DNA from: Candidatus Nitrospira neomarina
GTDB lineage: Bacteria; Nitrospirota; Nitrospiria; Nitrospirales; UBA8639
DNA: 64,000 nucleotides
Assembly (NCBI RefSeq): GCF_032051675.1
Contig: NZ_CP116968.1
Span: forward strand, 3,527,001 to 3,591,000
Direction: 5' to 3'
The notes beneath the pieces were generated by a model. That model worked only from the letters and a program-made list of their open reading frames with translations, was not told where the DNA came from and made no database searches. The position numbers and the translations under genes are program-made. Positions within the stretch are counted from its first letter, which is position 1, and each line of letters opens with the position of its first letter. Below are positions 28,256-37,162 of the stretch, piece after piece.

Positions 28256-29506
28256 TCAAGCCAACCTCTTTGCAAAGTATGGTTGCGCCAGAGCCGCCAC
28301 AAGAGCACCAGGGACCCAACCCCGAGTATAGAGCTCTACCCCGGCGGCGACGAGCTTTCCGCGCAGCGACGGATGGGCAGCGGTTCGCTGGATATCCTCA
28401 AAGCGTTGTCTCGCAAACGGTTCGGCGATTTCGCGCGGCGATACCTGCCGGAGCCTCGCCTCCTTCAGCAACCAGACGACTCGATCGCCGAGATAACGAT
28501 CCATGGTCGAGACGATCTGCTCCCTTTTTATCGAGGCGAAGGCCATCGTACTACCAAGTATCCCACCACAGTTGGCGACGAAATCGGGAAGATACACCAG
28601 TCCCCGTTCAAACAGAATTTTCTCGGCTTCGGCCGTCACTGGGTTGTTGGCTCCGGGGCAGATAAGGCGCGCGAGCACTCGAGGAGCATTGTCAATATGG
28701 AGACTATGATGAGTCGCACAAGGGCAGAGCAGATCCACGGGCAACTCAAACAATTGAGCGCAGGAAATACGTTCGGCATCTGGATAATAATCTACGACAC
28801 GGCTGCCGTGCTGTTCGGCGAGTTGGTTGAGCTGTTTCACATTCAGACCATGCGGGTTCGTAATCGCTCCCCTCTCGGTAGAGATTGCCACCACCTTGAC
28901 GTTGGCTTGGTCCAACAGGCTGGCCAGGGCATTCCCCACCTTGCCGAAGCCTTCAATGGCTACCGTACAGCGAGGGAGCGTCAAGCCGAGATGCTGCATC
29001 GCCCGTTTGGCACTGATGAACACGGTCGCGGCGGTATATTGCCCCGATTGCGTATCGCGCAATTCCCCCCAATTGAGCTTCACTCCAACCGCATTGAGCA
29101 TCGCATGGATATCTGTGTCATTCGTACCCATATCAGGGCCAGGGATAAAGATGCGGTTGATCAGAAGCGGAGCAATCGCTCGCCCAAACGCTTCCAAGTG
29201 CTGCCGGCGTTCGGCGAGCGGGGCCTCAGGGTTGAAGCGCACGCCTGCCTTCGCGCCACCCTGTGGTTGTCTTAAAAAGCCGCACTTGAGCGTCATGGTA
29301 CGGGCCAGACCACGCACTTCTGCTTCGCTCACATTGGTAGACATACGAAGCCCCCCTCGCGAGATGCCACATACGGTCGAATCAACGACGACGTATCCCA
29401 AGACTTCGGAACCTCGAGCGACCGTGCAGACGAGTTGGTTGTCATCCCTCAACTCTGGATGCACATCCACGCAGTCACCTACCCTGAGTAATGAGGCCAT
29501 CGGCAA
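28256..29506 (-). CDS. Glu/Leu/Phe/Val dehydrogenase family protein
   Basis: A 416-residue amino acid dehydrogenase of the glutamate dehydrogenase superfamily, which interconverts an amino acid and its 2-oxo acid with ammonia and NAD(P)H. Landmarks: SRGGLRMSTNVSEAEV, LARTMTLKCGF with the substrate-binding Lys at about 74, QGGAKAGV with catalytic Lys at about 86, PGPDMGTND at 123-130 and the Rossmann loop EGFGKVG at 185-191. It is slightly divergent from housekeeping enzymes (GGAKAG instead of GGAKGG). Its position inside a polysaccharide locus is unusual: it could supply glutamate or another amino acid for decoration of the glycan, an inference strengthened by the AsnB, FemAB-like and CapK-like genes upstream. 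Confidence 0.88.
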   Translation of the reverse strand: MPMASLLRVGDCVDVHPELRDDNQLVCTVARGSEVLGYVVVDSTVCGISRGGLRMSTNVSEAEVRGLARTMTLKCGFLRQPQGGAKAGVRFNPEAPLAERRQHLEAFGRAIAPLLINRIFIPGPDMGTNDTDIHAMLNAVGVKLNWGELRDTQSGQYTAATVFISAKRAMQHLGLTLPRCTVAIEGFGKVGNALASLLDQANVKVVAISTERGAITNPHGLNVKQLNQLAEQHGSRVVDYYPDAERISCAQLFELPVDLLCPCATHHSLHIDNAPRVLARLICPGANNPVTAEAEKILFERGLVYLPDFVANCGGILGSTMAFASIKREQIVSTMDRYLGDRVVWLLKEARLRQVSPREIAEPFARQRFEDIQRTAAHPSLRGKLVAAGVELYTRGWVPGALVAALAQPYFAKRLA

Positions 29507-29731
29507 TCCCTTTCAAAACTTCAATATTCGAACAACCATGAAGTGGCCGGTGAGATGGCATGCGGGATATCTTGATAAGTGCTGAACCCTGCTCACGCAA
29601 AAACCGTTTGGGCGCTTCTTGACCGCGGCTTATGAGATAAGTTCCAAACTTCATATTTAAAGAAATCATTAAAGACAAGACATTGGCATAAGAGGATCTT
29701 TTCATTCGTTCGCAGCACCTACTAACCGAGC

Positions 29732-29762
29732 TATTGCCTGTTTAGCAGGTACCCAATAGCGC
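29732..29762. repeat. Nested hairpin between methyltransferase and dehydrogenase genes
   Basis: GCTATTG at 29732-29738 pairs exactly with CAATAGC at 29756-29762, and inside it CCTG pairs with CAGG. It lies just past the methyltransferase stop codon on the - strand. There is no T-run, so it could be an RNA-processing or stability hairpin rather than a terminator. The 270-base gap around it has no recognisable gene; a 76-codon frame at 29475-29705 is unrecognised. Confidence 0.4.
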
Positions 29763-29778
29763 CGGACACGATTGTGGT

Positions 29779-30531
29779 TTAGGACTTTTTTGCATGGAGG
29801 AATAACAGCTCCCAGTTCATGCGACATGCGTGGCTTTCGAGATCATAGCCCAGGTGCTTTCGGATACCCTCTACTACCTGGGCAAAGTCTGCTTTATCGA
29901 TCCCGAACAACAGTTGGGAAAAACGTCCCATGGCCTGGGAAGAATCAAACTCCCAGTGAAAAGGGATCAACGAAGACTCCCTCATAGTAAATCCCCATCG
30001 TTCGATCTCACCTTGAGTTTCGGCGGAGATATAAGTCCCTTTGTGTCCCATTGTATTGTGTTCGTTGACAAAACCGTCCAAGAATTCGGAAACGGGCGAC
30101 CTCGCTTGCACGTCGGCAATGGTAAGCGTCCCTCCCTTTTTTAACATTCGATAGGCCTCTGAAAAGAACCGGTCCTTTTCATTGACATGGTGCAATGCCG
30201 CGAGGCTGATAATTTTATTGACAGCCCCGGTCTCGACAGGAATATCCTCCAGAGTTGAAAGCAACACGTGAGGCATGCCATTCGCTCTGCAGAGATCGGC
30301 AAAAACCTCTGAGGTTTCGATATGGCAAAGAGTCGAGGTCTGGTCCACGAAGTGCCTTAAGTATCCTCCGCCGGAAGGAATATCACAAACGATATCTCCG
30401 TCTTTTATGTCCGCCATACGGACAATATGAAGGAATTCTTCTGCACGAGCGGTCGGGTACAGGGTCATTGCTTGATGGTAGAGATGGCCTCGTTTCTTGA
30501 AAATTGCGCGATAATCCGAAAACATCATCAC
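29779..30531 (-). CDS. SAM-dependent class I methyltransferase
   Basis: A 250-residue class I methyltransferase. Motif I reads GDIVCDIPSGGGYLRHF (residues about 41-57), the acidic end of the second strand is IETSEVF, and motif IV reads NKIISLAALHHVNEKDRFF, the 'HH' signature of the Methyltransf_11/25 group; LKKGGTLTIADVQ follows. The gene overlaps the end of the FemAB-like gene by 4 bases, so the two are coupled. The target is likely a sugar hydroxyl, amino or carboxyl group of the glycan or an acyl precursor. A decayed copy of this gene lies at about 32055-32346. Confidence 0.87.
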   Translation of the reverse strand: MMMFSDYRAIFKKRGHLYHQAMTLYPTARAEEFLHIVRMADIKDGDIVCDIPSGGGYLRHFVDQTSTLCHIETSEVFADLCRANGMPHVLLSTLEDIPVETGAVNKIISLAALHHVNEKDRFFSEAYRMLKKGGTLTIADVQARSPVSEFLDGFVNEHNTMGHKGTYISAETQGEIERWGFTMRESSLIPFHWEFDSSQAMGRFSQLLFGIDKADFAQVVEGIRKHLGYDLESHACRMNWELLFLHAKKS

Positions 30532-31871
30532 CTCGTATTCTTTTTGCCCGCCTCGGAATTTCCATGCGCTTTCGGCGATGTCGGCTGATTCCCACCTAAC
30601 GTCGATAGAATTCGTTCAAAATCGCAGAACTCCGTCCCACCAACATAAGGTATCCCGCCTCTATCCTGTCCAGAAAGCACACCCACCTCCTGTGAACCAT
30701 ATCCGGTTGGCAACGCCACAAAGAGTCGCTGCAGCCCTGCCATCCACAACGAGCGATGCATCATAGACGCTTGGTCCGCGTGGGGTACGCCATTGAGCCT
30801 AATGCCGGTCAGCCCAGCCAGGTAACCGTGGTTTCTGAAAATCAAGGGCACGTCAGCAAGGAAGTCGAGGACCTGCTCATTCGGTCGCTCCCACCGGACC
30901 AGATAATCATAGGGAGTCTGGTGCTCATCCATGAGCTGGACTCCCCACTTCTTCTTGAAGTGAAGAAGTCCGTCATTGAGAATCGGCGGGGTGCCACCAA
31001 AGTCAATGCTTGCACATCCAGCCTCTTGAGCGCACTGAATTTCGAAAATGTAGAGCGCCGCAAGGGCACCCTGCTTCATCAGCGTGAGGTCCCCCCCAGC
31101 TGTGCCCAAAGCCACTCCACGGAAGACGTCACCCTGCTGCTCAAACAGCGCAGCGGCAATGCGATGGTCGCCCCGCCGCAGCCAGATGAGTCCCCCACGA
31201 CGGAACTTTCGACGGAGCTGATGCACGTTATGGATCACGGCAAATTCTCCGTGCCGCTTCTGGACGAAGGGAAGATACATCAATGAGTAAAACGACTCGC
31301 AGTCTGCCTCTCTATGTGAGACCTCCATCGTGAAACCCTCACGCCGGAGCGTGCCCAAATCTTCCTTTACGCTGCGGCTGGCATGCGCAAGCTTGTCAAA
31401 ATCGACCGGTAGCAGAAGTCGGCAGCCGATGCTTTCGGGAACCACAAGGAAACCGTCTTCAAAAAAGAGGCGGGCAGAGACACGATCGACGCGCGCGACA
31501 ATAATGTCTGCATTGACAGCCAAACGTTTTAGGAATGAAGGAAGGGCCCATATAGGCACGGCTCCAACGACCTCTCGCCGAGGCGCACATGCAAAGAAGC
31601 GACGCGGCAGGTAATCGGCCCAGGGTTGAAGCCCGGCCACTATGATGGTTCCCGATCGCTCGGAATGTCTGGTTGGCCCTCGCAGAATAGCGACAGGAAT
31701 GCGAAGCGCAACCCATGGCAAGACCCATGGGGCCCATCTCTTAGCTGCATCGTCCAAGGCGGCTGGAGCATGCTCATAGAGCCACCATGCCCAGTCGTTG
31801 AAGCGGGGAAAATTTTGGGTAGCCATGCCCATTTCCAGAGACTCACTACTCAGATGACCAACCTCAAGCAA
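30528..31871 (-). CDS. FemAB/GNAT-like acyl- or aminoacyltransferase 1
   Basis: A 447-residue protein of the GNAT superfamily in its FemAB-like form. The diagnostic region is ASIDFGGTPPILNDGLLHFK followed by KKWG (about residues 290-315), preceded by MKQGALAALYIFEIQCAQ, the CoA/tRNA-binding helix region. The N-terminal half is a separate domain with LPRRFF and VPESIGCRLLLPVDFDKL. FemAB-like proteins transfer amino acids from aminoacyl-tRNA (peptidoglycan cross-bridges) or, in polysaccharide loci, acyl groups from CoA or carrier thioesters. Its paralog is at 35897-37111. Alternative starts at Met 14/16 exist. Start overlap with the methyltransferase gene downstream (4 bases) indicates coupling. 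Family sure; donor unknown. Confidence 0.78.
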   Translation of the reverse strand: MLEVGHLSSESLEMGMATQNFPRFNDWAWWLYEHAPAALDDAAKRWAPWVLPWVALRIPVAILRGPTRHSERSGTIIVAGLQPWADYLPRRFFACAPRREVVGAVPIWALPSFLKRLAVNADIIVARVDRVSARLFFEDGFLVVPESIGCRLLLPVDFDKLAHASRSVKEDLGTLRREGFTMEVSHREADCESFYSLMYLPFVQKRHGEFAVIHNVHQLRRKFRRGGLIWLRRGDHRIAAALFEQQGDVFRGVALGTAGGDLTLMKQGALAALYIFEIQCAQEAGCASIDFGGTPPILNDGLLHFKKKWGVQLMDEHQTPYDYLVRWERPNEQVLDFLADVPLIFRNHGYLAGLTGIRLNGVPHADQASMMHRSLWMAGLQRLFVALPTGYGSQEVGVLSGQDRGGIPYVGGTEFCDFERILSTLGGNQPTSPKAHGNSEAGKKNTR

Positions 31872-32054
31872 ATAAGGGGGACGTCACCGGCGAATATTTC
31901 GTTCCTGCTCTATAAACCGAAAATAATGCCCGCTGCATTTTTTTGGATTTTCAACCATAAAACATGTAGGCCATCTCGGTTATTGGTAATGGGTGGATGA
32001 CCGGAGGAACTCATCCTCTCGTCAATCGTTTCAGATGTCTCCGCTTCCTGATGC

Positions 32055-32346
32055 TTAATACGGATCCAAAATGAACCGTTCTTTCTCATCAATATGGTAC
32101 AACGCAGCAAGACTGAAACCATTCACAGAGATCAGCGCACACTTCGGACATTTCGATATGAATGAGAGTCGCCGCTCGATGGAAAAAGATGCTACGTACT
32201 CATCACCCGATGAGGCCTCGCAGACCACCTTTCTGCCCTTAATGTCGGTCTATGCGGACATCATGACCAGGCTCTTCAACACGTGCCTGTGGAAACATCG
32301 TCATCACTTGATGATTGAGATATCCGCGTTTCTTGAAAATTCATGA
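32055..32346 (-). pseudogene. Decayed methyltransferase copy (paralog of 29779-30531)
   Basis: Reading the - strand from 32338, the frame gives IFKKRGYLNHQVMTMFPQAR and continues VEEPGHDVRIDRH before a TAA stop. The intact gene reads IFKKRGHLYHQAMTLYPTAR and continues AEEFLHIVRMADIKDG. Farther on, DNA matches again (for example GAACCGTTCTTTCTCATCAA at 32073-32092 versus GAACCGGTCCTTTTCATTGA in the intact gene), with about 70 bases deleted in between relative to it. The copy has stops, a frameshift near its start and an internal deletion, so it is a pseudogene. Its boundary on the low-coordinate side is uncertain. It fills the gap between the FemAB-like and CapK-like genes. Confidence 0.8.
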
Positions 32347-32407
32347 TAGGTTGCAGGCAAAAGTCACCTGGTTTTCCATATCCACCTCACGATCGCCATG
32401 AGAATTA

Positions 32408-33781
32408 TCAGTCGTCATTGACTACAGGAGGAACCATTTTTTGATCCGGCCACGCAAATGCGTCATAAGCCGATCGAATATGGGAACGATATACTCGGAA
32501 TTTCCCGTTTGCCTCTCTCGGGATTGTGTCCACCAACACTACCTGGAACTGCACGTCCGATCCCAGCAACGCCATCACCGGTTGAACCAACGCTTCCATC
32601 TCCTGTGTGGAGGGTGTGTGGAATGGGACGACTTTCATCACGATGAATTCCAATCGTTCTTGGGTCACCTGAAACTCCCGAATCCAGGGGACCTTTCTGA
32701 CCCCCAACTCATAAGGATGGACAACCCTGTTGCCGGGAAGCACGAAGTAATCGATCATACGTCCCTGGATCGATCGAATCGTCGAAAACGGTTGTCCGCA
32801 TCGACAGGTTTGGCTCCCCTTTGTGACGACATCGCCAAGCTGGTATCGGATCAACGGCATCGCAAAAGAATGCAAGTCGGTTCCCACAAGCTCTCCCCTC
32901 TCTCCTTCACCCGCCGGGGCCCCATCCCGCAGCACTTCGATAATTACGCCATCGTCACATGAGTGATACTCCCCGGTTGTGGGGCATTCCCAGGCCAGAA
33001 GGTAAAATTCAATACTTCCATACGTTTCAAAGACCGGCGCGGAAAACCCGTCCTGAATCTGTTGACGCATGAGTGGCGTCAGGACTTCTCCACCAGGATT
33101 CACAAAGTGGAGTCGAAGGGACCGTAGTGCGTCGCGATTCACAGTCTGCGCGATTCTGGTCAACACGCCGGGATACCCCCCCACGACCGTAGGTTTGAAC
33201 TTCTGCAGACCCCGGACAATGTCCTCGGGTGGCTGCAGGGCATCAATGACTTTTCGCCGGGCCATTCCAAGGGTGTCCAGGATATGCGTGGCGAGTTGGT
33301 TCTGTCGTTGGATATTCCAGTTCCCCATCACATAACAAATCTTGTCGCTCGCACGGAGGCCCAACGCATGGAGCGCACGCCACCGAAAGGCCCCATGAAG
33401 GCGTTCCTCCAGCCAAGTGCGGCGCACAATAAATGGTCGCCCGGAGGACCCGCTGGAAGCACGGGTGATCAAAGACCCCGGGTCCACATTCCGAGCAATG
33501 ATTTCATCGACCGGCAAGGCTTGCAAATCACTCCTGGAGGTGATGGGCACGGCCCCCAAATCCTCGACCGTTCGGATATCCTGGGGTTTCAGTCCATGTC
33601 GATCAAAGAGCCCACGGTAATAGGGCACATGGCGATAGGCATGTGCGACCAACCGGCAAACTCGTTCGTTTTGAAAGGCCACAAGCTGCTCCCGTCCGAC
33701 ATGCGGATGGCGAAGTAGGGAATAGAGCGTCGACACAGGATTGGAAACCAACACACTCGTGCATCTCACGACGGACGGCAC
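32408..33781 (-). CDS. CapK/PaaK-like adenylate-forming enzyme 1
   Basis: A 457-residue member of the phenylacetate-CoA ligase/CapK branch of adenylate-forming enzymes. The P-loop is SSGSSGRP at about residues 109-116; YGSIEF and ECPTTGEYHSCDD follow; CRCGQPF in the middle resembles the PaaK Cys motif; and a C-terminal Lys in REANGKFRVYRS corresponds to the catalytic Lys. Such enzymes activate a carboxylic acid as acyl-AMP and pass it to a thiol or amine; CapK proteins occur in capsule loci. The start is GTG and overlaps the end of the AsnB-type gene by 16 bases, implying a shared job. It is the first of three paralogs here. Substrate acid unknown. Confidence 0.85.
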   Translation of the reverse strand: MPSVVRCTSVLVSNPVSTLYSLLRHPHVGREQLVAFQNERVCRLVAHAYRHVPYYRGLFDRHGLKPQDIRTVEDLGAVPITSRSDLQALPVDEIIARNVDPGSLITRASSGSSGRPFIVRRTWLEERLHGAFRWRALHALGLRASDKICYVMGNWNIQRQNQLATHILDTLGMARRKVIDALQPPEDIVRGLQKFKPTVVGGYPGVLTRIAQTVNRDALRSLRLHFVNPGGEVLTPLMRQQIQDGFSAPVFETYGSIEFYLLAWECPTTGEYHSCDDGVIIEVLRDGAPAGEGERGELVGTDLHSFAMPLIRYQLGDVVTKGSQTCRCGQPFSTIRSIQGRMIDYFVLPGNRVVHPYELGVRKVPWIREFQVTQERLEFIVMKVVPFHTPSTQEMEALVQPVMALLGSDVQFQVVLVDTIPREANGKFRVYRSHIRSAYDAFAWPDQKMVPPVVNDD

Positions 33782-35655
33782 CCTTGGACAAATAGGTCAT
33801 CCCATAATTGAATATTGAGGACACCGATTAACTCTCTTCCAAAATTCGCCTTGCCGTTTTGATGTTGCTGAAGCATGTATCGGACATAATGAGGATTGAA
33901 ATACCCTTTGGTGTGGAGCCTGTTTTCGGACAGAGCGTCTGCGACAAATTCCGGCAAACGACCTTGCCATGGCCAGAATGGGGCGGAAAGTCCGCGTTTC
34001 TTTCTATTCAGAATTTCCGCGGGTAAGACACCCTCCAGTGCCCGTCGGAGAATATGCTTTTCCTGAAGCCCTCGCATTTTCAAGTCGGATGGAATCTGGC
34101 TGCATAATTCGACAAATTCATGATCGAGGAATGGCACGCGTGCCTCCAGACCATAAGCCATGGAGGCGGCATCCAGAGTTCTCGTAATGAAGTCCGAAAG
34201 ACGTACATTGATATCCAAATATTGTAATTGAGCAAAACGACTCCATCCTTCAAAATCCTTCGGAAGAGAGAAAGGTGGTTCTGAATCGGTGAAAGAATTA
34301 TGGATGTTGCTAAGATGATCGGAAAAAAGATCATCGTAACTTCGGTGGGAGGCATTATCGATGATCTGGGTGTATCGAGACCGGTCCATCGTGGCGTGGG
34401 CGGCGAATGCCCGGCTTGATCGAGAATATTTTTTCCTCAGGAAGGGGATGTTTGCGATGACTTGACGCACACTGAGTGGAAGATTGATGAATGGTTCAAG
34501 CAACCGCTCAACCCGGTACCAAGGGTAGCCCCCAAATATTTCATCCGAGCCCTCCCCGGTCAAGACGACTTTCACCTGCTGCGCCGCCATCCTGGCGAGC
34601 AACATATGGGGGATGCCCCCCGCTGAGATATTGGGGTCTTCACGATGCCAAATCATTTCCGGTAACAGATCAAAATCAGCGGTGCTGCAGGTGGTGATAT
34701 GATTGCGGAGATTGTAGCCCGGGAAATCTGTGAGAATCCTATTCGGACCTATCTCATTAAACAACGGATCTTCAAACGCCGCAGAAAAAGTGTGGATAGG
34801 AGCCGAAATTTCTCGGCCCATCAATCCCGCCATTGCACTTGAATCGATTCCACTGCTCAAATAACAACCTAATGGCACATCGCTTCGGAGGTGGAGGCGA
34901 ACGGACTCTTCCAGTTTTTCCCGCACCGCCTCGGCCCATTCCTGGACGCTTCGTCGAATGCCGTCCTCTCCCATTGATGGAAAGGAGAGATCCCAATAAC
35001 GCTGGATCGTGATCTTCCCGTTTTCATGGAGAAGATAATGCGCGGGTGGGAGCCGCCGGATTGAACGCAAGAGGGTCTTCGGCGCTTGAACAAATCCGAC
35101 CGCAAACAACTCCTTCATGGCTGCGGCATCAACCTGACGGTCAATACAACCACTTGCAAGGATGGACTTCAACTCCGATCCAAAAAACAGAGCACCGGGT
35201 TTGATGGCATAGCTAAGGGGTTTAATACCGAACCGATCTCTGGCCAACATGAGACGGCGATGCCGGGAATCCCAGATAGCGAAGCCGAACATGCCTCTCA
35301 GAAAATCCACACAACGCACCCCATAATCCTCGTACAAATGGACAAGGACTTCGACATCCGAATGTGTCCTGAAACGATGACCGGTAGCCTCGAGATCTTG
35401 ACGCAATTCCTTGTAGTTGTAGATCTCTCCATTGCATACCACGGTGACAGAGTGGTCCTCGTTGGAAATGGGCTGATCGCCGGTTTCCAAGTCAATGATG
35501 CTCAGTCGACGGAAGCCGAGACCAATACCCGGTTCAACAAAGTACCCATCCCCATCCGGTCCACGATGGGCCATCATGTTTGTCATATGATGAAGCATAT
35601 CCCGATCGACCGGCCTCATAGGATCGGAATACACCACGCCGCACAATCCGCACAT
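33766..35655 (-). CDS. asnB: AsnB-type glutamine-hydrolysing amidotransferase
   Basis: A glutamine-dependent asparagine-synthetase-family protein of 629 residues. I start at the ATG at 35653-35655: it places the nucleophile Cys at position 2 (MCGLCGVV), and AGGAG lies five bases upstream; a longer frame adds 57 residues without support. The class II glutamine amidotransferase domain covers about residues 2-200 (HRGPDGDGY, CNGEIYN, ARDRFGIKPL); the synthetase domain has the PPi loop LSSGIDSS at about 267-273. Members in polysaccharide loci (WbpS-like) convert a carboxylate such as a uronic acid into an amide rather than making asparagine. It overlaps CapK-like gene 1. Catalytic residues look intact. 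The acceptor is inference. Confidence 0.9.
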   Translation of the reverse strand: MCGLCGVVYSDPMRPVDRDMLHHMTNMMAHRGPDGDGYFVEPGIGLGFRRLSIIDLETGDQPISNEDHSVTVVCNGEIYNYKELRQDLEATGHRFRTHSDVEVLVHLYEDYGVRCVDFLRGMFGFAIWDSRHRRLMLARDRFGIKPLSYAIKPGALFFGSELKSILASGCIDRQVDAAAMKELFAVGFVQAPKTLLRSIRRLPPAHYLLHENGKITIQRYWDLSFPSMGEDGIRRSVQEWAEAVREKLEESVRLHLRSDVPLGCYLSSGIDSSAMAGLMGREISAPIHTFSAAFEDPLFNEIGPNRILTDFPGYNLRNHITTCSTADFDLLPEMIWHREDPNISAGGIPHMLLARMAAQQVKVVLTGEGSDEIFGGYPWYRVERLLEPFINLPLSVRQVIANIPFLRKKYSRSSRAFAAHATMDRSRYTQIIDNASHRSYDDLFSDHLSNIHNSFTDSEPPFSLPKDFEGWSRFAQLQYLDINVRLSDFITRTLDAASMAYGLEARVPFLDHEFVELCSQIPSDLKMRGLQEKHILRRALEGVLPAEILNRKKRGLSAPFWPWQGRLPEFVADALSENRLHTKGYFNPHYVRYMLQQHQNGKANFGRELIGVLNIQLWDDLFVQGCRPS

Positions 35656-35896
35656 AGGTACTCCTACTCTTGTGTGTCGCGTATCTCTTAGCCAACCCCC
35701 GGGAAAATGCGTTTGGTCAGTGTCCTCGTTGATGGCTTTCAAATCAACGACTGAATACAGCGCATTCCTATCGTCAGAAACAATCGAATAGCCAAAGAAT
35801 GTTTCGAACCTTGTATCTCGCCACAATAGGTTCCCTTACGGATCATCGGCGCAAAGTGGGGGAATGTTGATAGGGCCCTTGATGTCTCCTCAAGCA

Positions 35897-37111
35897 TCAT
35901 GAAAGGGTCGATGAGAATCGAACGTGGCTCCGGTTACGCTTAACGAGAACTCCCTCATCTATCATCGGTTGGCGACCGGATTCAGTCAGGAGGTAGAGCC
36001 GATGCAGCCCTTCAATCCAGAGAGATCGGCGACTCTGTGATTCGTCAGCATGGATTGCAGACAAGCGTCCTCCGTCCCGAAAGATAAGACCTGTGTGAGA
36101 GAAGAAATCCTTCACTACGCCGTTGACGCTCTTCCAACGGATCAACAGATCAAAATACGAATTAGGATTATCAAATACAGCATTTCCCCATTTGCGTTTA
36201 TAGCGAAGCAATCCGTCATGCAGGGAAGACCGAGCGGCTCTAAAATTTACCTCAGCAAACCCCAACTGGCGGGCATGCTGGATGCTGTAATAGTAGAGCG
36301 CGGCCATAATTCCTCTTTTTTTCAGCGGGAGTTCTCCCGAAGCCATGCCTATGGCCAAAAGGTTTAATGTGTCCTGTTTTCGTTCATAGAGAACACCAGC
36401 AAATGGCTGATTGTCTCCCATAACCCAGAGGATTCCCCCTTTTTGGATCAACCGACGTAATTCCTGCCGGCCTTTGATGATAGCCATGGCTCCATGACGG
36501 TCTCTCGAGAAAGGGACGTACATGGAATCATAGAACTCGTCAAATCGTTCCTCCCCTTCAGTGACCAATGGCTGCAACTGATATTTGCGAACCAGACGCA
36601 TGTCCTCGCGGATACTTCGGTTACTACGCACCACCTCATCGAGGTCCCCAGGAACGGCGAGCCGCATGTCAATCCATTCAGGAACCGCGAGATAGTCTTT
36701 TCCGAAGAATGTTTCCGCTGACAATCGATCTGCCCGAACGATAGTCAGGTCCGCTGCTTCACGCCGGCGATCTAGCAGAGCCGGCAGGTCCCGTAACGAC
36801 ACATTTCCTACCAGCTCACGTTGGGGCTCCCCAATGAAAAACCTGTTCGGCAAATAAGAAACCCAGGGATCATGGCCCGCCACCAATAGTGTCCCGATTT
36901 GCCCGAATGGAAGGGTGGGCCCCCGCAGCAACACAACCGGGATCCCTCCTAATCCCAGACACGCCCACGCGTAAAAACCATATCGCGGAACCAAGGCTTG
37001 TGCCTTGCCGGAAAGGCGGGAGATGACCCACTCTATCATGATGTTTTTTAAATGATTCATCCTATCCGTGCCCACTGTTTTTGTTTCGACTGGCCGCAAC
37101 CACATTCGCAA
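35897..37111 (-). CDS. FemAB/GNAT-like acyl- or aminoacyltransferase 2
   Basis: A 404-residue paralog of the protein at 30528-31871, sharing the pattern LRGPT, DPWVSYLPNRFF, LTIVRADRLSAETFF, DSMYVPFSRDRHGAMAIIKG and the diagnostic AEVNFRAARSSLHDGLLRYK with KRKWG (paralog: IDFGGTPPILNDGLLHFK). The GxxxxDGLL-K core is conserved. Compared with copy 1 it is shorter at the C-terminus. An internal Met at residue 18 is an alternative start. It lies 52 bases downstream of CapK-like gene 2 and 241 bases upstream of the AsnB start, so each FemAB-like protein may be teamed with a CapK-like enzyme that activates its acid. That pairing is inference. Confidence 0.78.
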   Translation of the reverse strand: MRMWLRPVETKTVGTDRMNHLKNIMIEWVISRLSGKAQALVPRYGFYAWACLGLGGIPVVLLRGPTLPFGQIGTLLVAGHDPWVSYLPNRFFIGEPQRELVGNVSLRDLPALLDRRREAADLTIVRADRLSAETFFGKDYLAVPEWIDMRLAVPGDLDEVVRSNRSIREDMRLVRKYQLQPLVTEGEERFDEFYDSMYVPFSRDRHGAMAIIKGRQELRRLIQKGGILWVMGDNQPFAGVLYERKQDTLNLLAIGMASGELPLKKRGIMAALYYYSIQHARQLGFAEVNFRAARSSLHDGLLRYKRKWGNAVFDNPNSYFDLLIRWKSVNGVVKDFFSHTGLIFRDGGRLSAIHADESQSRRSLWIEGLHRLYLLTESGRQPMIDEGVLVKRNRSHVRFSSTLS

Positions 37112-37162
37112 GGTTCAACCACCCTCTGTCGTGTTTCCACAAAACCATGGGCATGTCGCGCT

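Noticed and set aside
28283..29275. 330-codon open frame on the + strand
   Set aside because: It is antisense to the dehydrogenase gene, whose motifs are intact; the frame exists because of codon usage on the other strand.
29475..29705. 76-codon frame on the - strand overlapping the dehydrogenase start
   Set aside because: No similarity I can name; overlap and composition do not support a gene.
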